From: Yoonia sp.
GTDB taxonomy: Bacteria; Pseudomonadota; Alphaproteobacteria; Rhodobacterales; Rhodobacteraceae
Direction: 5' to 3'
NCBI RefSeq assembly: GCF_030731595.1
Contig: NZ_JANQTS010000094.1
Span: 1-39,323, forward strand
DNA length: 39,323 nucleotides
Part shown: positions 15,781 to 24,135 of the stretch, piece by piece
Numbering within the stretch: the stretch's first letter is position 1
Layout of the letters: each line of letters opens with the position of its first letter
Notes under the pieces: model-generated
Databases searched by the model: none
What the model was told of the DNA's origin: nothing
What the model saw: only the letters and a program-made list of their open reading frames with translations
Translations under genes and position numbers: made by a program

Positions 15781-17429
15781 TACTCCAGTACATACCCGCT
15801 CGGCCAAGACAGGGTATAGTCCAGCCGCACGTCTTGCTTGACCCCTGCCGCGACATCCAGATCCCATTCCAAGATCCCGCGCTGACCTTCGGGGTCACGG
15901 CGCGCGACGGAGGGGCTGGCTGTAAACGTGACCTCCAGATCATCCTGCTCGGAATAGGGGATCGCATCGCGCAGCAGTACCTTCCAGTCCTGTCCCGTCA
16001 GGTTTTCCACCGTCATCACCGCCTGTTCGGTTAACTGGTTGGTCGTGGTAAAGACGCCCCGATCGCCCTCGGACCGGTTGGGCGTCGTGCGGGTCAGGCG
16101 CAAACCGTCCAATGGACCAAAGCCCATTTCCGTATCCGCACCCGCCGCCAAAAGCGGTAACTGGCTGAACCCGATCATCGTGCCATCGGCAAAGACCAAT
16201 GCCTGCCCCGGAAGCAGGATTTCATCGGTTGTATTGGTGAATTCTGCCATGCGGTAGGCGATACTATCGCGGCTTGGGGCGGCCTCGGCCCAGACGTCGG
16301 CGTCAAGGTTCAGCGTATCCAGCGGTAAGCGCAGATCATCCACGCCGTTGCGGATATCGACACGGCCCGGATAGGTATAGGTGACCGTCGCCCCACTGAA
16401 ATCCGCCTTCGCCACCACGGCTTCCATGACCGGTGCTGCCATGCCGGCGACCTCGGCGCGGGACAGGGACTGCACACTGTCACTCATCATCACGAGACCA
16501 CGTTCACGGTCGTCTTCGGAAATGATCCGCCGAAGCGGGGCCCAAACACCGCCGGGGGCGATCTGTTCGCCGGGGCGGGCAGTAGAGAGCACCAGTCTGA
16601 CATCCAGCCAGTCCTGACCCGTCTCCTGACTGACGACGACGGCGCGGTCGATATCAAGGCTGGCCGCATCGCCCGTGGTCAGGCGCATGTCATAGACAGG
16701 GGACCAATTGGCAAACCCCTCCAGCGTGGTGATATCAATCGTGACCTCACCCGCTTCCAGCGCATTGAGGGTAAAAGTCAGAACCGATCCTTCGTCTTCG
16801 GGGGCCATCAAGGCCGCAAGGGCGCGTTTGGCATCTTCCAGCGCCTCGATGTCATCCTCGCGGGCAAGCTCCGCAGCTTTCGCCTCCTGCTCGGCGGCAA
16901 AGGCGGCTTCGCGCACGGCAAGCGTTTCGGTACCCACCATCTGCGCCAGCGCGCGAATATCGGCGATGGTGCTGGCGGTGAGTGTTTCTCCTGCGCTGGC
17001 CTGCGAGAGGCTTTGCAAAAAGGCGATCTGCTCTTCTGCAGCCTGTACCCGCAGACGGATTTCCGCGATACCAGCGGTCCGGTCACGCAGCACGGCCTCT
17101 AGGCGCTCTACTTCATCCTGAGCCGCCAGAACTGCCGGCGAGGACTGGTCAGGGGTCACCGGCAGGCGGTCATATGCCAGATTAACCGCGCCGATCTGCG
17201 CGCCCATGGGGGCGGCAAGGCGCAGCCCTTCAGAAGACAAACCCTGCGGAAGGCCGGGCACAACGATTTCGTGCTGACCAGCAGGCAGGTCCAGCGTCAC
17301 TTGGCGTGTGACTGTGGCCAGTCCGGGATAGATGGTCACCGTATCGACGCGGGCATCGCCGATGAATGTGTCCGAGAAACTGGGGGCGGCCAGCGCGATC
17401 AGGCTGGTGGTAAGCATTAGGCGCAGCAT
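15780..17429 (-). CDS. Exported MuiA-family protein (DUF4139, DUF4140)
   Basis: 549-aa protein of the 'mucoidy inhibitor MuiA' family. An N-terminal signal peptide of about 18 residues (MLRLMLTTSLIALAAPSFS) predicts export. DUF4140-like strands follow (VTIYPGLATVTRQVTLDLPAGQHEIVV), then a long coiled-coil from about residue 95 to 210, then the DUF4139 beta-rich C-terminal half with WSPVYDMRL. The biochemical role of the family is unknown. ATG 17429 has an AGGAGA site; the frame upstream to 17558 crosses the asd terminator and is not coding. It has no close operon partner: asd upstream is cut off by a terminator. Confidence 0.88.
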   Translation of the reverse strand: MLRLMLTTSLIALAAPSFSDTFIGDARVDTVTIYPGLATVTRQVTLDLPAGQHEIVVPGLPQGLSSEGLRLAAPMGAQIGAVNLAYDRLPVTPDQSSPAVLAAQDEVERLEAVLRDRTAGIAEIRLRVQAAEEQIAFLQSLSQASAGETLTASTIADIRALAQMVGTETLAVREAAFAAEQEAKAAELAREDDIEALEDAKRALAALMAPEDEGSVLTFTLNALEAGEVTIDITTLEGFANWSPVYDMRLTTGDAASLDIDRAVVVSQETGQDWLDVRLVLSTARPGEQIAPGGVWAPLRRIISEDDRERGLVMMSDSVQSLSRAEVAGMAAPVMEAVVAKADFSGATVTYTYPGRVDIRNGVDDLRLPLDTLNLDADVWAEAAPSRDSIAYRMAEFTNTTDEILLPGQALVFADGTMIGFSQLPLLAAGADTEMGFGPLDGLRLTRTTPNRSEGDRGVFTTTNQLTEQAVMTVENLTGQDWKVLLRDAIPYSEQDDLEVTFTASPSVARRDPEGQRGILEWDLDVAAGVKQDVRLDYTLSWPSGYVLE

Positions 17430-17525
17430 GGTGTTCTCCTGCAAATGTGTGCGGTCAATATAGCAGTAAGACGCGCGCGGCGGCGTGATCCTTGGCGAGG
17501 TCGGCAAAAAAATTCTATGCGCATG

Positions 17526-17550
17526 AAAAAGGGCGCTGAAAACAGCGCCC
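17526..17550 (-). terminator. Rho-independent terminator of asd
   Basis: A perfect 8-bp stem GGGCGCTG (17531-17538) and CAGCGCCC (17543-17550) with a four-base loop. On the minus strand it is followed by TTTTT (17530-17526). It begins 24 bases after the asd stop codon. Confidence 0.92.
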
Positions 17551-17574
17551 ATTTCCAAAACTCACTTTAGAAGG

Positions 17575-18597
17575 TCAGCCCTTCTTCAGACACTCGCGGC
17601 CCAAAAGCTCGGCAATCTGCACCGCATTCAAAGCTGCACCCTTGCGCAGGTTGTCTGACACGCACCACAGGTTCAGCCCGTTATCGATCGTGCTGTCCTG
17701 CCGGATGCGGCTGATGAAGGTCGCAAAATCGCCGACACATTCAATCGGTGTGACGTAGCCACCCGCCTCGCGCTTGTCGATCACCATAATGCCGGGGGCT
17801 TCGCGCAGAATATCGCGGGCTTCGTCCTCGTCCAGAAACTCTTCGAACTCGATGTTGATCGCTTCAGAGTGGCCAACAAAGACCGGCACACGCACGCAGG
17901 TGGCTGTGACCTTGATCTTGGTGTCGAGGATCTTTTTGGTTTCGACGACCATCTTCCATTCTTCTTTGGTGTCACCGGAATCCATGAACACATCAATCTG
18001 CGGAATCACGTTGAAGGCGATCTGCTTTTGGAACTTGCGCGGCGGCTTGCTATCGGTTGGATTGTAGATGCTCTTGGTCTGGTCCCACAGCTCGTCAATG
18101 CCTTCTTTGCCGGCACCGGAAACGGACTGATAGGTGCTGACCACGACGCGCTTGATTGTCGCGCGGTCATGCAGCGGCTTGAGCGCCACAACCATCTGGG
18201 CTGTCGAACAATTCGGGTTCGCGATGATGTTTTTCTTTGCATAGCCGTGCACCGCTTCGGGGTTCACTTCGGGCACGATCAGCGGCACATCCGCGTCATA
18301 GCGATAAAGCGACGAGTTATCGATCACGACGCAGCCAGCTTTGGCAGCCTTGGGCGCATAGATCTTTGTCGCGTCCGAACCGACGGCAAACAGCGCAATA
18401 TCCCAGCCCGTGAAATCAAAGGTATCAAGATCCTTGGTCTTGAGGGTCTTTTCGCCAAAGCTGACTTCGCTGCCCAGCGATTTACGGCTGGCAAGTGCGG
18501 TGATCTCGTCCACGGGGAATTCCCGTTCGGCGAGGATGTTCAGCATTTCGCGGCCCACGTTACCTGTGGCGCCCACGACGACGATTCGATAGCCCAT
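17575..18597 (-). CDS. asd: Aspartate-semialdehyde dehydrogenase
   Basis: 340-aa enzyme that reduces beta-aspartyl phosphate with NADPH, the branch point to lysine, diaminopimelate, threonine and methionine. The N-terminal VVVGATGNVG is the NADP-binding loop. The catalytic cysteine is Cys130 in NPNCSTAQ. GYVTPIECVGDFA and the late histidine-bearing GHSEAINIEFE belong to the conserved dimerisation and active-site domain. The ATG at 18597 has a plausible AGGAGCC site upstream. It is a single gene with its own terminator, and its 227-base upstream gap to the lipoprotein gene shows no further gene. Confidence 0.97.
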   Translation of the reverse strand: MGYRIVVVGATGNVGREMLNILAEREFPVDEITALASRKSLGSEVSFGEKTLKTKDLDTFDFTGWDIALFAVGSDATKIYAPKAAKAGCVVIDNSSLYRYDADVPLIVPEVNPEAVHGYAKKNIIANPNCSTAQMVVALKPLHDRATIKRVVVSTYQSVSGAGKEGIDELWDQTKSIYNPTDSKPPRKFQKQIAFNVIPQIDVFMDSGDTKEEWKMVVETKKILDTKIKVTATCVRVPVFVGHSEAINIEFEEFLDEDEARDILREAPGIMVIDKREAGGYVTPIECVGDFATFISRIRQDSTIDNGLNLWCVSDNLRKGAALNAVQIAELLGRECLKKG

Positions 18598-18824
18598 TGG
18601 CTGGCTCCTTGTTTCAGATGCGCCCCTTTAACGCGTGGTAAGGCCAAGGGGAAGGGGGCGACCAAAGTCGCGCGCACCGGGCTCGAGATGAAGGCGGCAG
18701 GAACCATCCTGCATCTGCGGCGGGAAGAACCGGCGAAGATCCAGACTATGGTGCCAGAACACGTCTGGAACCTTAGCAAGCCTTACGGATTGGAGCACGT
18801 ACCACAGGAGACCGTCAAAGCGGA

Positions 18825-19646
18825 TCAATCAGCCTGAAAAGCGCCAATCACTTGGATATCTTCGGCATTATCGTTGATCAGCAAGACACCCCCCAACTCA
18901 TCAGCATCGCGGCCAAAGAAAACGCCTTGCGTTCCCGCTGTCGAACTTGTGCCGCCCAACCGGTCAAATAACCCGGTTCCCGTTACTGTCCCTCCCGCGA
19001 ACCGATCATCCGTAACGCTTCCGTTGGTCAGGATAATTGTTCCCTCATTTGTCACAGTTCCCCCCCGTGACGTTGTGCCAGACAAGTTGAAAAAGCGCCC
19101 ATCAATGTCGCCGGACCCATCCCACGTGACAGTAAACTCTGCGTTGCCGGTCAGGACATAAACGTTATCAGAAAAAACCGCTGTCATACCCACCCAGCCT
19201 TCATTGTAGTCTGTAACGCCTGTCGTTGGGAGGTCGACCGGTTGAACATCCAGCCCAACTGCTCCAAAAATATTGGAGTCGGATATCCGCACGATCCGAG
19301 AGAATTCGCCATTTGCGGGGTTCAAGTATTCTGCATTGTCGATGACTGTACCATCAAGCAAACCGCCGGTGATTGCGCCACTCGAAGCGTTGATGGTCAC
19401 GGCATCTAAGAAACGCGCATTACCATCGTCCAGCACAACATAGACCATTTCTACCGCGGTACCGGTCGCTGCGCGGTTCGATAGAGCAGGATAAGTGTCA
19501 TCGGGCAAAATCTCTACCGCCGGATCGGTAGGCTCTGTCGGATTCCCTCTGCTGACGACGACGCTATCGCCGCTACCACCGCCGCATGCGACGATCCCAA
19601 AGGCGGTTATGACTGCAAACGCCCCGCGAAAAAATACCCTGTTCAT
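18825..19646 (-). CDS. TbpB-like surface lipoprotein
   Basis: 273 aa. A lipoprotein signal ends in IVAC with the lipidated Cys21, then the glycine/serine-rich tether GGGSGDS. The rest is beta-rich and ends with GVFFGRDADELGGVLLI at about 241-257, the motif typical of the C-terminal 8-stranded barrel of transferrin-binding-protein-B-like and related surface lipoproteins. It is much shorter than TbpB, so it probably holds a single lobe or barrel. Its ATG overlaps the TAA of the metalloprotease gene by one base (TAATG), so the two are translationally coupled. By analogy with protease/beta-barrel-inhibitor pairs it may bind, hold or restrain the protease, which is hypothesis only. No TonB receptor or Slam exporter gene is nearby. 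Confidence 0.8.
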   Translation of the reverse strand: MNRVFFRGAFAVITAFGIVACGGGSGDSVVVSRGNPTEPTDPAVEILPDDTYPALSNRAATGTAVEMVYVVLDDGNARFLDAVTINASSGAITGGLLDGTVIDNAEYLNPANGEFSRIVRISDSNIFGAVGLDVQPVDLPTTGVTDYNEGWVGMTAVFSDNVYVLTGNAEFTVTWDGSGDIDGRFFNLSGTTSRGGTVTNEGTIILTNGSVTDDRFAGGTVTGTGLFDRLGGTSSTAGTQGVFFGRDADELGGVLLINDNAEDIQVIGAFQAD

Positions 19647-20899
19647 TAAATAAAGTCCGATGAGTCTAGAATTACGTCCTCGATGGTGATGCTCAGATCA
19701 ACGCCGCCCACGTTGTCAGTCCAGATCGTGTCACCACCGACAAACCGCAAGCTACCCTGCCCGAAACTCACCCCGACCAGATCAATGATATCAATGCCTC
19801 TTTCAAAGTCTGTGATCCGGTTATTGCCATCGGCCAAGTTGAAAACAAAAGTATCGGCGCCTCCGCCGCCTTCCAGAACATCGTTCCCCGCGCCGGCAAG
19901 CAGACGGTCGTCACCGGCCACGAAACTGCCCGTCGGATCACCACGCAAGACATCATTGCCGTTGCCACCATTCAGAACGTCATTCCCGATGCCACCAATC
20001 AAGATATCGTTGCCGGCCCCGCCGTCACCGTCAAGAACACCGGTACCGCCAATGATCGTATCGCGGCCCGCGCCACCAACCAAGTCATTGTTGCCGCGTG
20101 TGTCGACGATCAGATCATCACCGCCAGCACCATTGATTTCATCATTGCCTGCACCGCCAAAGAACCGGTCAGCCTGCGCAGTGCCCATGATGACATCATC
20201 GCCACCTTCGGCATAGGCTGTCTGACCAACACCGATGAACTCGAAATTCGCCTCTTCGCCAGCGTCCGACCAGCGCCGTTCACCGTAAAGATCCTGAATA
20301 CCCGCGATGTCATCATCACCCAAAAGCCGTGACCCCGCATTCGCCGAGGCATTCATGATCGAGTCGGAGGTATTAAAGTGATCAAGCCCCAAAGCATGGC
20401 CAATCTCGTGCAGCAATACCTGAAAGAAGGTAAAACTCCCGTCTGAGCCGTTGGGTCTCCATGTTTCATCTTGATCGATCGTAATGTCGGATTCAGCGAT
20501 GGTCACCAGACCATTTCCGTTTGCGTCACTGGGAAAATAGAACGTGTTTGCAAGGCCAATCGTGCCGCCTGACAACGGGGCGACGCTGATATCGATATCC
20601 GAATTGCCGAAAGTCGGATCATTGATAAAGGTCAGGCCTGCAATAGCGGCCCATGTGTCAAAAGCATCAAAGATCGCATCGGTAAATTGCCCGATGTTGG
20701 AGCCTGCAATGATACTCAACCCTGCAAGGTTGAATGACCACGAAATGTTGCCACTTGCGGCACCCCGAATGTCATTGCCCCACTTGAAATTTGCCTGACC
20801 TCCTTGCGTCGTGCCAACCTCGATCAGGTTATACGGATCGCTCGCACTCTCCAAAAACTCTTGCGCACCACAAGTTGCACAGCCACACAGTGTACACAT
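19646..20899 (-). CDS. Secreted RTX metalloprotease (metzincin, M10-like)
   Basis: 417 aa. The zinc site HEIGHALGLDH covers residues 164-174 (His164, His168, His174; catalytic Glu165), and the Met-turn SIMNAS has Met182. Calcium-binding RTX nonapeptides (for example GGAGNDEIN, GGIGNDVLN, GGNGNDVLR) run from about 238 to 350. The C-terminus ends in ILDSSDFI, a type-I-secretion-like tail. No N-terminal Sec signal is present, as expected for type I export. The odd part is the start: Cys2, Cys5, Cys7 and Cys10 in MCTLCGCATCG, in a protein with no other cysteine that I can see. The ATG at 20899 has a GAGGA site. It is followed at once by the lipoprotein gene. No type I secretion genes are in the window. 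Confidence 0.92.
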   Translation of the reverse strand: MCTLCGCATCGAQEFLESASDPYNLIEVGTTQGGQANFKWGNDIRGAASGNISWSFNLAGLSIIAGSNIGQFTDAIFDAFDTWAAIAGLTFINDPTFGNSDIDISVAPLSGGTIGLANTFYFPSDANGNGLVTIAESDITIDQDETWRPNGSDGSFTFFQVLLHEIGHALGLDHFNTSDSIMNASANAGSRLLGDDDIAGIQDLYGERRWSDAGEEANFEFIGVGQTAYAEGGDDVIMGTAQADRFFGGAGNDEINGAGGDDLIVDTRGNNDLVGGAGRDTIIGGTGVLDGDGGAGNDILIGGIGNDVLNGGNGNDVLRGDPTGSFVAGDDRLLAGAGNDVLEGGGGADTFVFNLADGNNRITDFERGIDIIDLVGVSFGQGSLRFVGGDTIWTDNVGGVDLSITIEDVILDSSDFI

Positions 20900-21072
20900 T
20901 TTTGGGTCCTCATCGCTCGATGCCTATCGGCAATAGATCGTTTCGTATCAAATCACTATGCAACCAGAAAGAAGTAAATGTCACAAAAAAACTGGTCTTG
21001 AAATTAGATAAAATGATACTGTCCGGGTTGCTCCCGCTCAAAACTTCTACTTTGGCAAACTAGGCCAGAACC

Positions 21073-21531
21073 TCAGACAGGCAATGCTGTCGTCTGTCGA
21101 ACCGTCCTGAGCGCAAAAGAAGACTGCATCTGTGCCACACCCGGCAGCGTCGCCAGATACCGGCGGTGGATGCGCGCAAAATCCTCGGTGTCGCCTGCGA
21201 CAACCTTGAGTAGATAGTCGGCCGAGCCTGCCATCAAATGGCACTCCAACACATCGGGCACGCGCGCCACCGCCTTTTCGAAGGCATCCAGCACCTCATC
21301 CGCCTGCCCGCTCAGCGTGATTTCCACGAAAACCGTTGTCGGAAGACCCACTTTGCGGGGGTTCAACAGAGCCACATAATCCCGGATATAGCCTTCCTTT
21401 TCGAGCCGCTGCACGCGCCTATGGCATGCGGAGGCGGACAGGTTTGCCATCTCTGACAACTCGGCATTCGAAATTCGGCCCTTCTTCTGCAAAACCTCGA
21501 GGATTCGGCGATCAATACTGTCAATTTCCAT
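21073..21531 (-). CDS. Lrp/AsnC-family transcriptional regulator
   Basis: 152-aa regulator. The N-terminal helix-turn-helix (about 5-50, DRRILEVLQKKGRISNAELS then SASACHRRVQRLEKEGYI) is followed by the RAM ligand-binding domain with VFVEITLSGQ and LMAGSADYLLKVVAGDTEDF. ATG 21531 gives the standard Lrp start MEIDSIDRRIL; the frame upstream to 21597 is discarded. The gene is divergent from ald across a 138-base gap, the usual layout of an amino-acid-responsive Lrp protein controlling alanine dehydrogenase. By analogy with AldR-type regulators it probably responds to alanine or a related amino acid. Confidence 0.95.
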   Translation of the reverse strand: MEIDSIDRRILEVLQKKGRISNAELSEMANLSASACHRRVQRLEKEGYIRDYVALLNPRKVGLPTTVFVEITLSGQADEVLDAFEKAVARVPDVLECHLMAGSADYLLKVVAGDTEDFARIHRRYLATLPGVAQMQSSFALRTVRQTTALPV

Positions 21532-21553
21532 TTGGCGCGGATTCCTTCGAAGA

Positions 21554-21572
21554 TTTGCACAATCTACGCAAA
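21554..21572. promoter_or_regulatory. Dyad in the Lrp/ald intergenic region, candidate Lrp site
   Basis: TTTGC at 21554-21558 faces GCAAA at 21568-21572 with a nine-base centre. It lies close to the regulator start at 21531 and upstream of ald at 21670. Lrp-type proteins bind such short dyads in alternating copies. A partial second copy, CGCAAA, occurs at 21589-21594. Confidence 0.35.
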
Positions 21573-21669
21573 ATTCTATCGAAGTTATCGCAAACATCCA
21601 AGCAGAAGCGTCAAGTTATTGCTTTGGTCAGGCGTGATACTCTGGGCACTGACAGGGAGGACACACGTC

Positions 21670-22788
21670 ATGCATATCGGTTGCCCGAAAGAGATCAAAC
21701 CACAAGAGTTCCGCGTCGGATTGACACCCAATGCCGCGCATGAAGCGGTCAATCACGGCCATCAGGTCACGGTCGAAACCGGCGCAGGTGTAGGCGCAGG
21801 CTTTACCGATGCAGATTACATCGCGGCAGGCGCGGCCATTGCCGGAACAGCGGCAGAGGTCTTTGCTGCTGCCGATATGATCGTGAAGGTCAAGGAACCG
21901 CAGTCGGTCGAGCGGAAAATGCTGCGTGAAGGACAGATCCTGTTTACCTACCTTCACCTTGCACCGGACCCCGAACAGACCCGTGACCTGATGGCATCGG
22001 GTGCCACCTGCATCGCCTACGAAACCGTGACGGATGATCGCGGCGGTCTGCCCCTGCTGGCCCCGATGTCAGAAGTCGCCGGACGGCTTGCCCCGCAAGT
22101 GGGCGCGTGGACGCTGCAAAAGGCCAATGGCGGGCGCGGTGTCTTGATGGGCGGCGTGCCGGGTGTTGGTCCTGCGCGGGTTCTGGTCATCGGTGGCGGT
22201 GTTGTGGGCACCCATGCGGCAAAAGTTGCCGCAGGCATGGGGGCTGATGTCACCGTGCTGGACCGATCCCTGCCGCGGCTTCGCTATCTGGATGATGTCT
22301 TTGGCGGGCAGTTCAAAAACAGCTATGCCAGCGCGGGCAATACGATCGAGCTTGCGCAACAGGCCGACCTGATTATTGGCGCGGTCCTGATTCCCGGTGC
22401 GGCAGCGCCCAAACTGATTTCCAAGGCACAACTGGCAGAGCTGAAGCCGGGGGCGGCGCTGGTGGATGTCGCGATTGATCAGGGCGGATGTTTCGAGACA
22501 TCCAAGGCCACAACACACCAAGACCCGATCTATGAGGTCGACGGGATCATGCACTACTGTGTGGCAAACATGCCCGGCGCCGTGGCGCGGACGTCGACGA
22601 TCGCCTTGGGCAATGCAACGATGCCTTTCATGCTGGCACTGGCGGATAAAGGCTGGCGGAAGGCCTGCGAAGATGATCCGCATTTGCTGGACGGGTTGAA
22701 CGTCCACGCGGGACACCTGACCTACTACGCCGTAGGCAAGGCGCTGGGCATTGACGTCTTGTCCCCCACATTGGCCCTAAAGGCCTAG
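21670..22788 (+). CDS. ald: Alanine dehydrogenase
   Basis: 372-aa enzyme for the NAD-linked interconversion of L-alanine with pyruvate and ammonium. Lys75 (in VKVKEPQ) and His96 (in YLHLAPD) align with the substrate-binding and catalytic residues of characterised alanine dehydrogenases, and Arg15 lies in EFRVGLTP. The Rossmann loop is VIGGGVVGTHAAK at about 177-189. ATG 21670 has a GGGAGG site ten bases upstream; the 46 codons before it in the same frame are promoter DNA. It ends just before a strong bidirectional hairpin. It is probably controlled by the divergent Lrp-type gene. Confidence 0.97.
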   Translation: MHIGCPKEIKPQEFRVGLTPNAAHEAVNHGHQVTVETGAGVGAGFTDADYIAAGAAIAGTAAEVFAAADMIVKVKEPQSVERKMLREGQILFTYLHLAPDPEQTRDLMASGATCIAYETVTDDRGGLPLLAPMSEVAGRLAPQVGAWTLQKANGGRGVLMGGVPGVGPARVLVIGGGVVGTHAAKVAAGMGADVTVLDRSLPRLRYLDDVFGGQFKNSYASAGNTIELAQQADLIIGAVLIPGAAAPKLISKAQLAELKPGAALVDVAIDQGGCFETSKATTHQDPIYEVDGIMHYCVANMPGAVARTSTIALGNATMPFMLALADKGWRKACEDDPHLLDGLNVHAGHLTYYAVGKALGIDVLSPTLALKA

Positions 22789-22794
22789 AAACGC

Positions 22795-22825
22795 GAAAGC
22801 CCGCACCGGACAGGTGCGGGCTTTC
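22795..22825. terminator. Bidirectional terminator between ald and mscL
   Basis: A perfect 13-bp inverted repeat, GAAAGCCCGCACC (22795-22807) and GGTGCGGGCTTTC (22813-22825), with a five-base loop. The outer GAAAG/CTTTC arms supply a short T-rich tail on either strand. It separates the converging ald and mscL genes. Confidence 0.9.
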
Positions 22826-22840
22826 GTCATCGGACGAAAC

Positions 22841-23269
22841 TTACTTCTTCAGCGCATCACGAATTTCGAGCAGGACATCCAGCTCGGATGGACCTGCCGC
22901 CTCTTCTGGCGCTGCCTCATCAGGCTTTTCGGCCGCTGACTTAAGCTTGTTCACGGCTTTGACAAGCATGAACACCACAAAGGCGATAATCAGGAAGTTG
23001 ATGCAGGCCGTTATGAACGCGCCATATGCAAAGATCGCAGCACCGGCTTCGCGGGCAGCATCAAGACCAATCCCCGCAGGAACCTCACCCGACAGAACAA
23101 CATACATCGAGGTGAAATCGACGCCACCCAGGACCAGTCCGATGATCGGGTTGATCAGATCGCCGACAAGGCTGGAAACGATGGCAGTAAAAGCAGCACC
23201 GATGATGATACCCACGGCAAGGTCCATGACGTTGCCTTTGGCGATAAAATCTTTGAATTCTTTAATCAT
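22841..23269 (-). CDS. mscL: Large-conductance mechanosensitive channel
   Basis: 142-aa pore protein of the inner membrane that opens under membrane tension to release solutes in osmotic downshock. The N-terminal amphipathic helix and first transmembrane segment carry the family signature [20 protein letters not shown]. The second segment is [16 protein letters not shown], followed by the cytoplasmic helix ending in [13 protein letters not shown] 23269, with a GGGGA site, gives the canonical MIKEFKDF start; the 26 codons upstream are discarded. It is a single gene in the minus direction, divergent from the GST gene. Confidence 0.97.
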   Translation of the reverse strand: MIKEFKDFIAKGNVMDLAVGIIIGAAFTAIVSSLVGDLINPIIGLVLGGVDFTSMYVVLSGEVPAGIGLDAAREAGAAIFAYGAFITACINFLIIAFVVFMLVKAVNKLKSAAEKPDEAAPEEAAGPSELDVLLEIRDALKK

Positions 23270-23428
23270 GTATATGTCCCCACATGTTGTTGGCTCGCGC
23301 GTGGACTTATCAACCCACTGCGCGGATGCGCACATGAGTAGCGGCATTAACCAACAGAAGCACGGGTTTTATTCACCGGATTTCCCCCTCACTCTAGGGG
23401 TACGCATGTCGCAATGGAGCTGCACCCG

Positions 23429-24133
23429 ATGACTGACTTATCCGGTTTTCCGATCACGCAACGCTGGGCCCCCAAAGACCCTTCGGTGATCCAATTGTAT
23501 TCCTATCCCACGCCGAACGGCGTCAAGGTGTCTATCGCGCTGGAAGAGATGGGGTTGGCCTATGAACCTCACCTTGTCACGCTGCAAGATGCGGACGTCA
23601 AAAGTCCGGAGTTTCTTTCACTCAACCCAAACAACAAGATTCCCGCCATCGTCGATCCCAATGGTCCTGATGGTCCGGTCGGGATTTTCGAGAGCGGGGC
23701 GATCCTGCTTTATCTAGCTGAAAAGTCAGGGCAATTTCTGGGATCAAACGCTGCTGAAAAGGCCAAGGTCACGCAATGGCTGATGTTCCAGATGGGTGGC
23801 CTTGGGCCGATGTTGGGCCAAATGGGTTTCTTCTACAAGTTCGCCGGATCACAAATCGAAGACCCGCGCCCTCGCGAACGCTACCGCAACGAGGCGATCC
23901 GGTTGCTGGCCGTTGTGGACAAAGCACTTGAGGGGCAAGACTGGATCGCCGGTGACTATTCCATCGCCGATATGGCGATTGCGCCCTGGATCAATGCGCT
24001 GGAATTTTATGGGACCAAAGATGCCGTGGGTTACCACGACCTCAAGAATGTCCCGTCCTATGTTGAGCGATTTTTTGCCCGCCCTGCGGTTGAAAAGGGC
24101 AAGCGCATTCCAGACCCGTCCCCGGCTGGGTAA
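23429..24133 (+). CDS. Glutathione S-transferase, YghU/YfcG-like (nu class)
   Basis: 234-aa GST. The thioredoxin-fold half has YSYPTPNGVKVSIALEEMGL, where the Thr-Pro-Asn-Gly stretch is typical of the nu-class YfcG/YghU enzymes, and NPNNKIPAIVDPNGPDGP, also characteristic. ESGAILLYLAEKSG follows. The C-terminal helical half ends with IADMAIAPWINALEFYG. Nu-class enzymes bind two glutathione thiols and show disulfide-bond reductase activity, so a redox rather than conjugating role is likely. ATG 23429 is chosen because a GGAG lies eight bases before it; an ATG at 23414 overlaps that site. It converges on ytoQ, with only two bases between the stop codons. Confidence 0.93.
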   Translation: MTDLSGFPITQRWAPKDPSVIQLYSYPTPNGVKVSIALEEMGLAYEPHLVTLQDADVKSPEFLSLNPNNKIPAIVDPNGPDGPVGIFESGAILLYLAEKSGQFLGSNAAEKAKVTQWLMFQMGGLGPMLGQMGFFYKFAGSQIEDPRPRERYRNEAIRLLAVVDKALEGQDWIAGDYSIADMAIAPWINALEFYGTKDAVGYHDLKNVPSYVERFFARPAVEKGKRIPDPSPAG

Positions 24134-24135
24134 CC

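Noticed and set aside
17869..18837. 322-codon plus-strand frame antisense to asd, extending through the asd upstream region
   Set aside because: Antisense to the asd gene, with no ribosome binding site and no recognisable domain. Its last 49 codons over 18690-18837 lie in otherwise empty DNA but are not coding-like.
19646..20899. CRISPR-like or tandem DNA repeat in the RTX region
   Set aside because: The repetition is at the protein level (GGxGxD nonapeptides) with divergent codons. There are no direct repeats with unique spacers.
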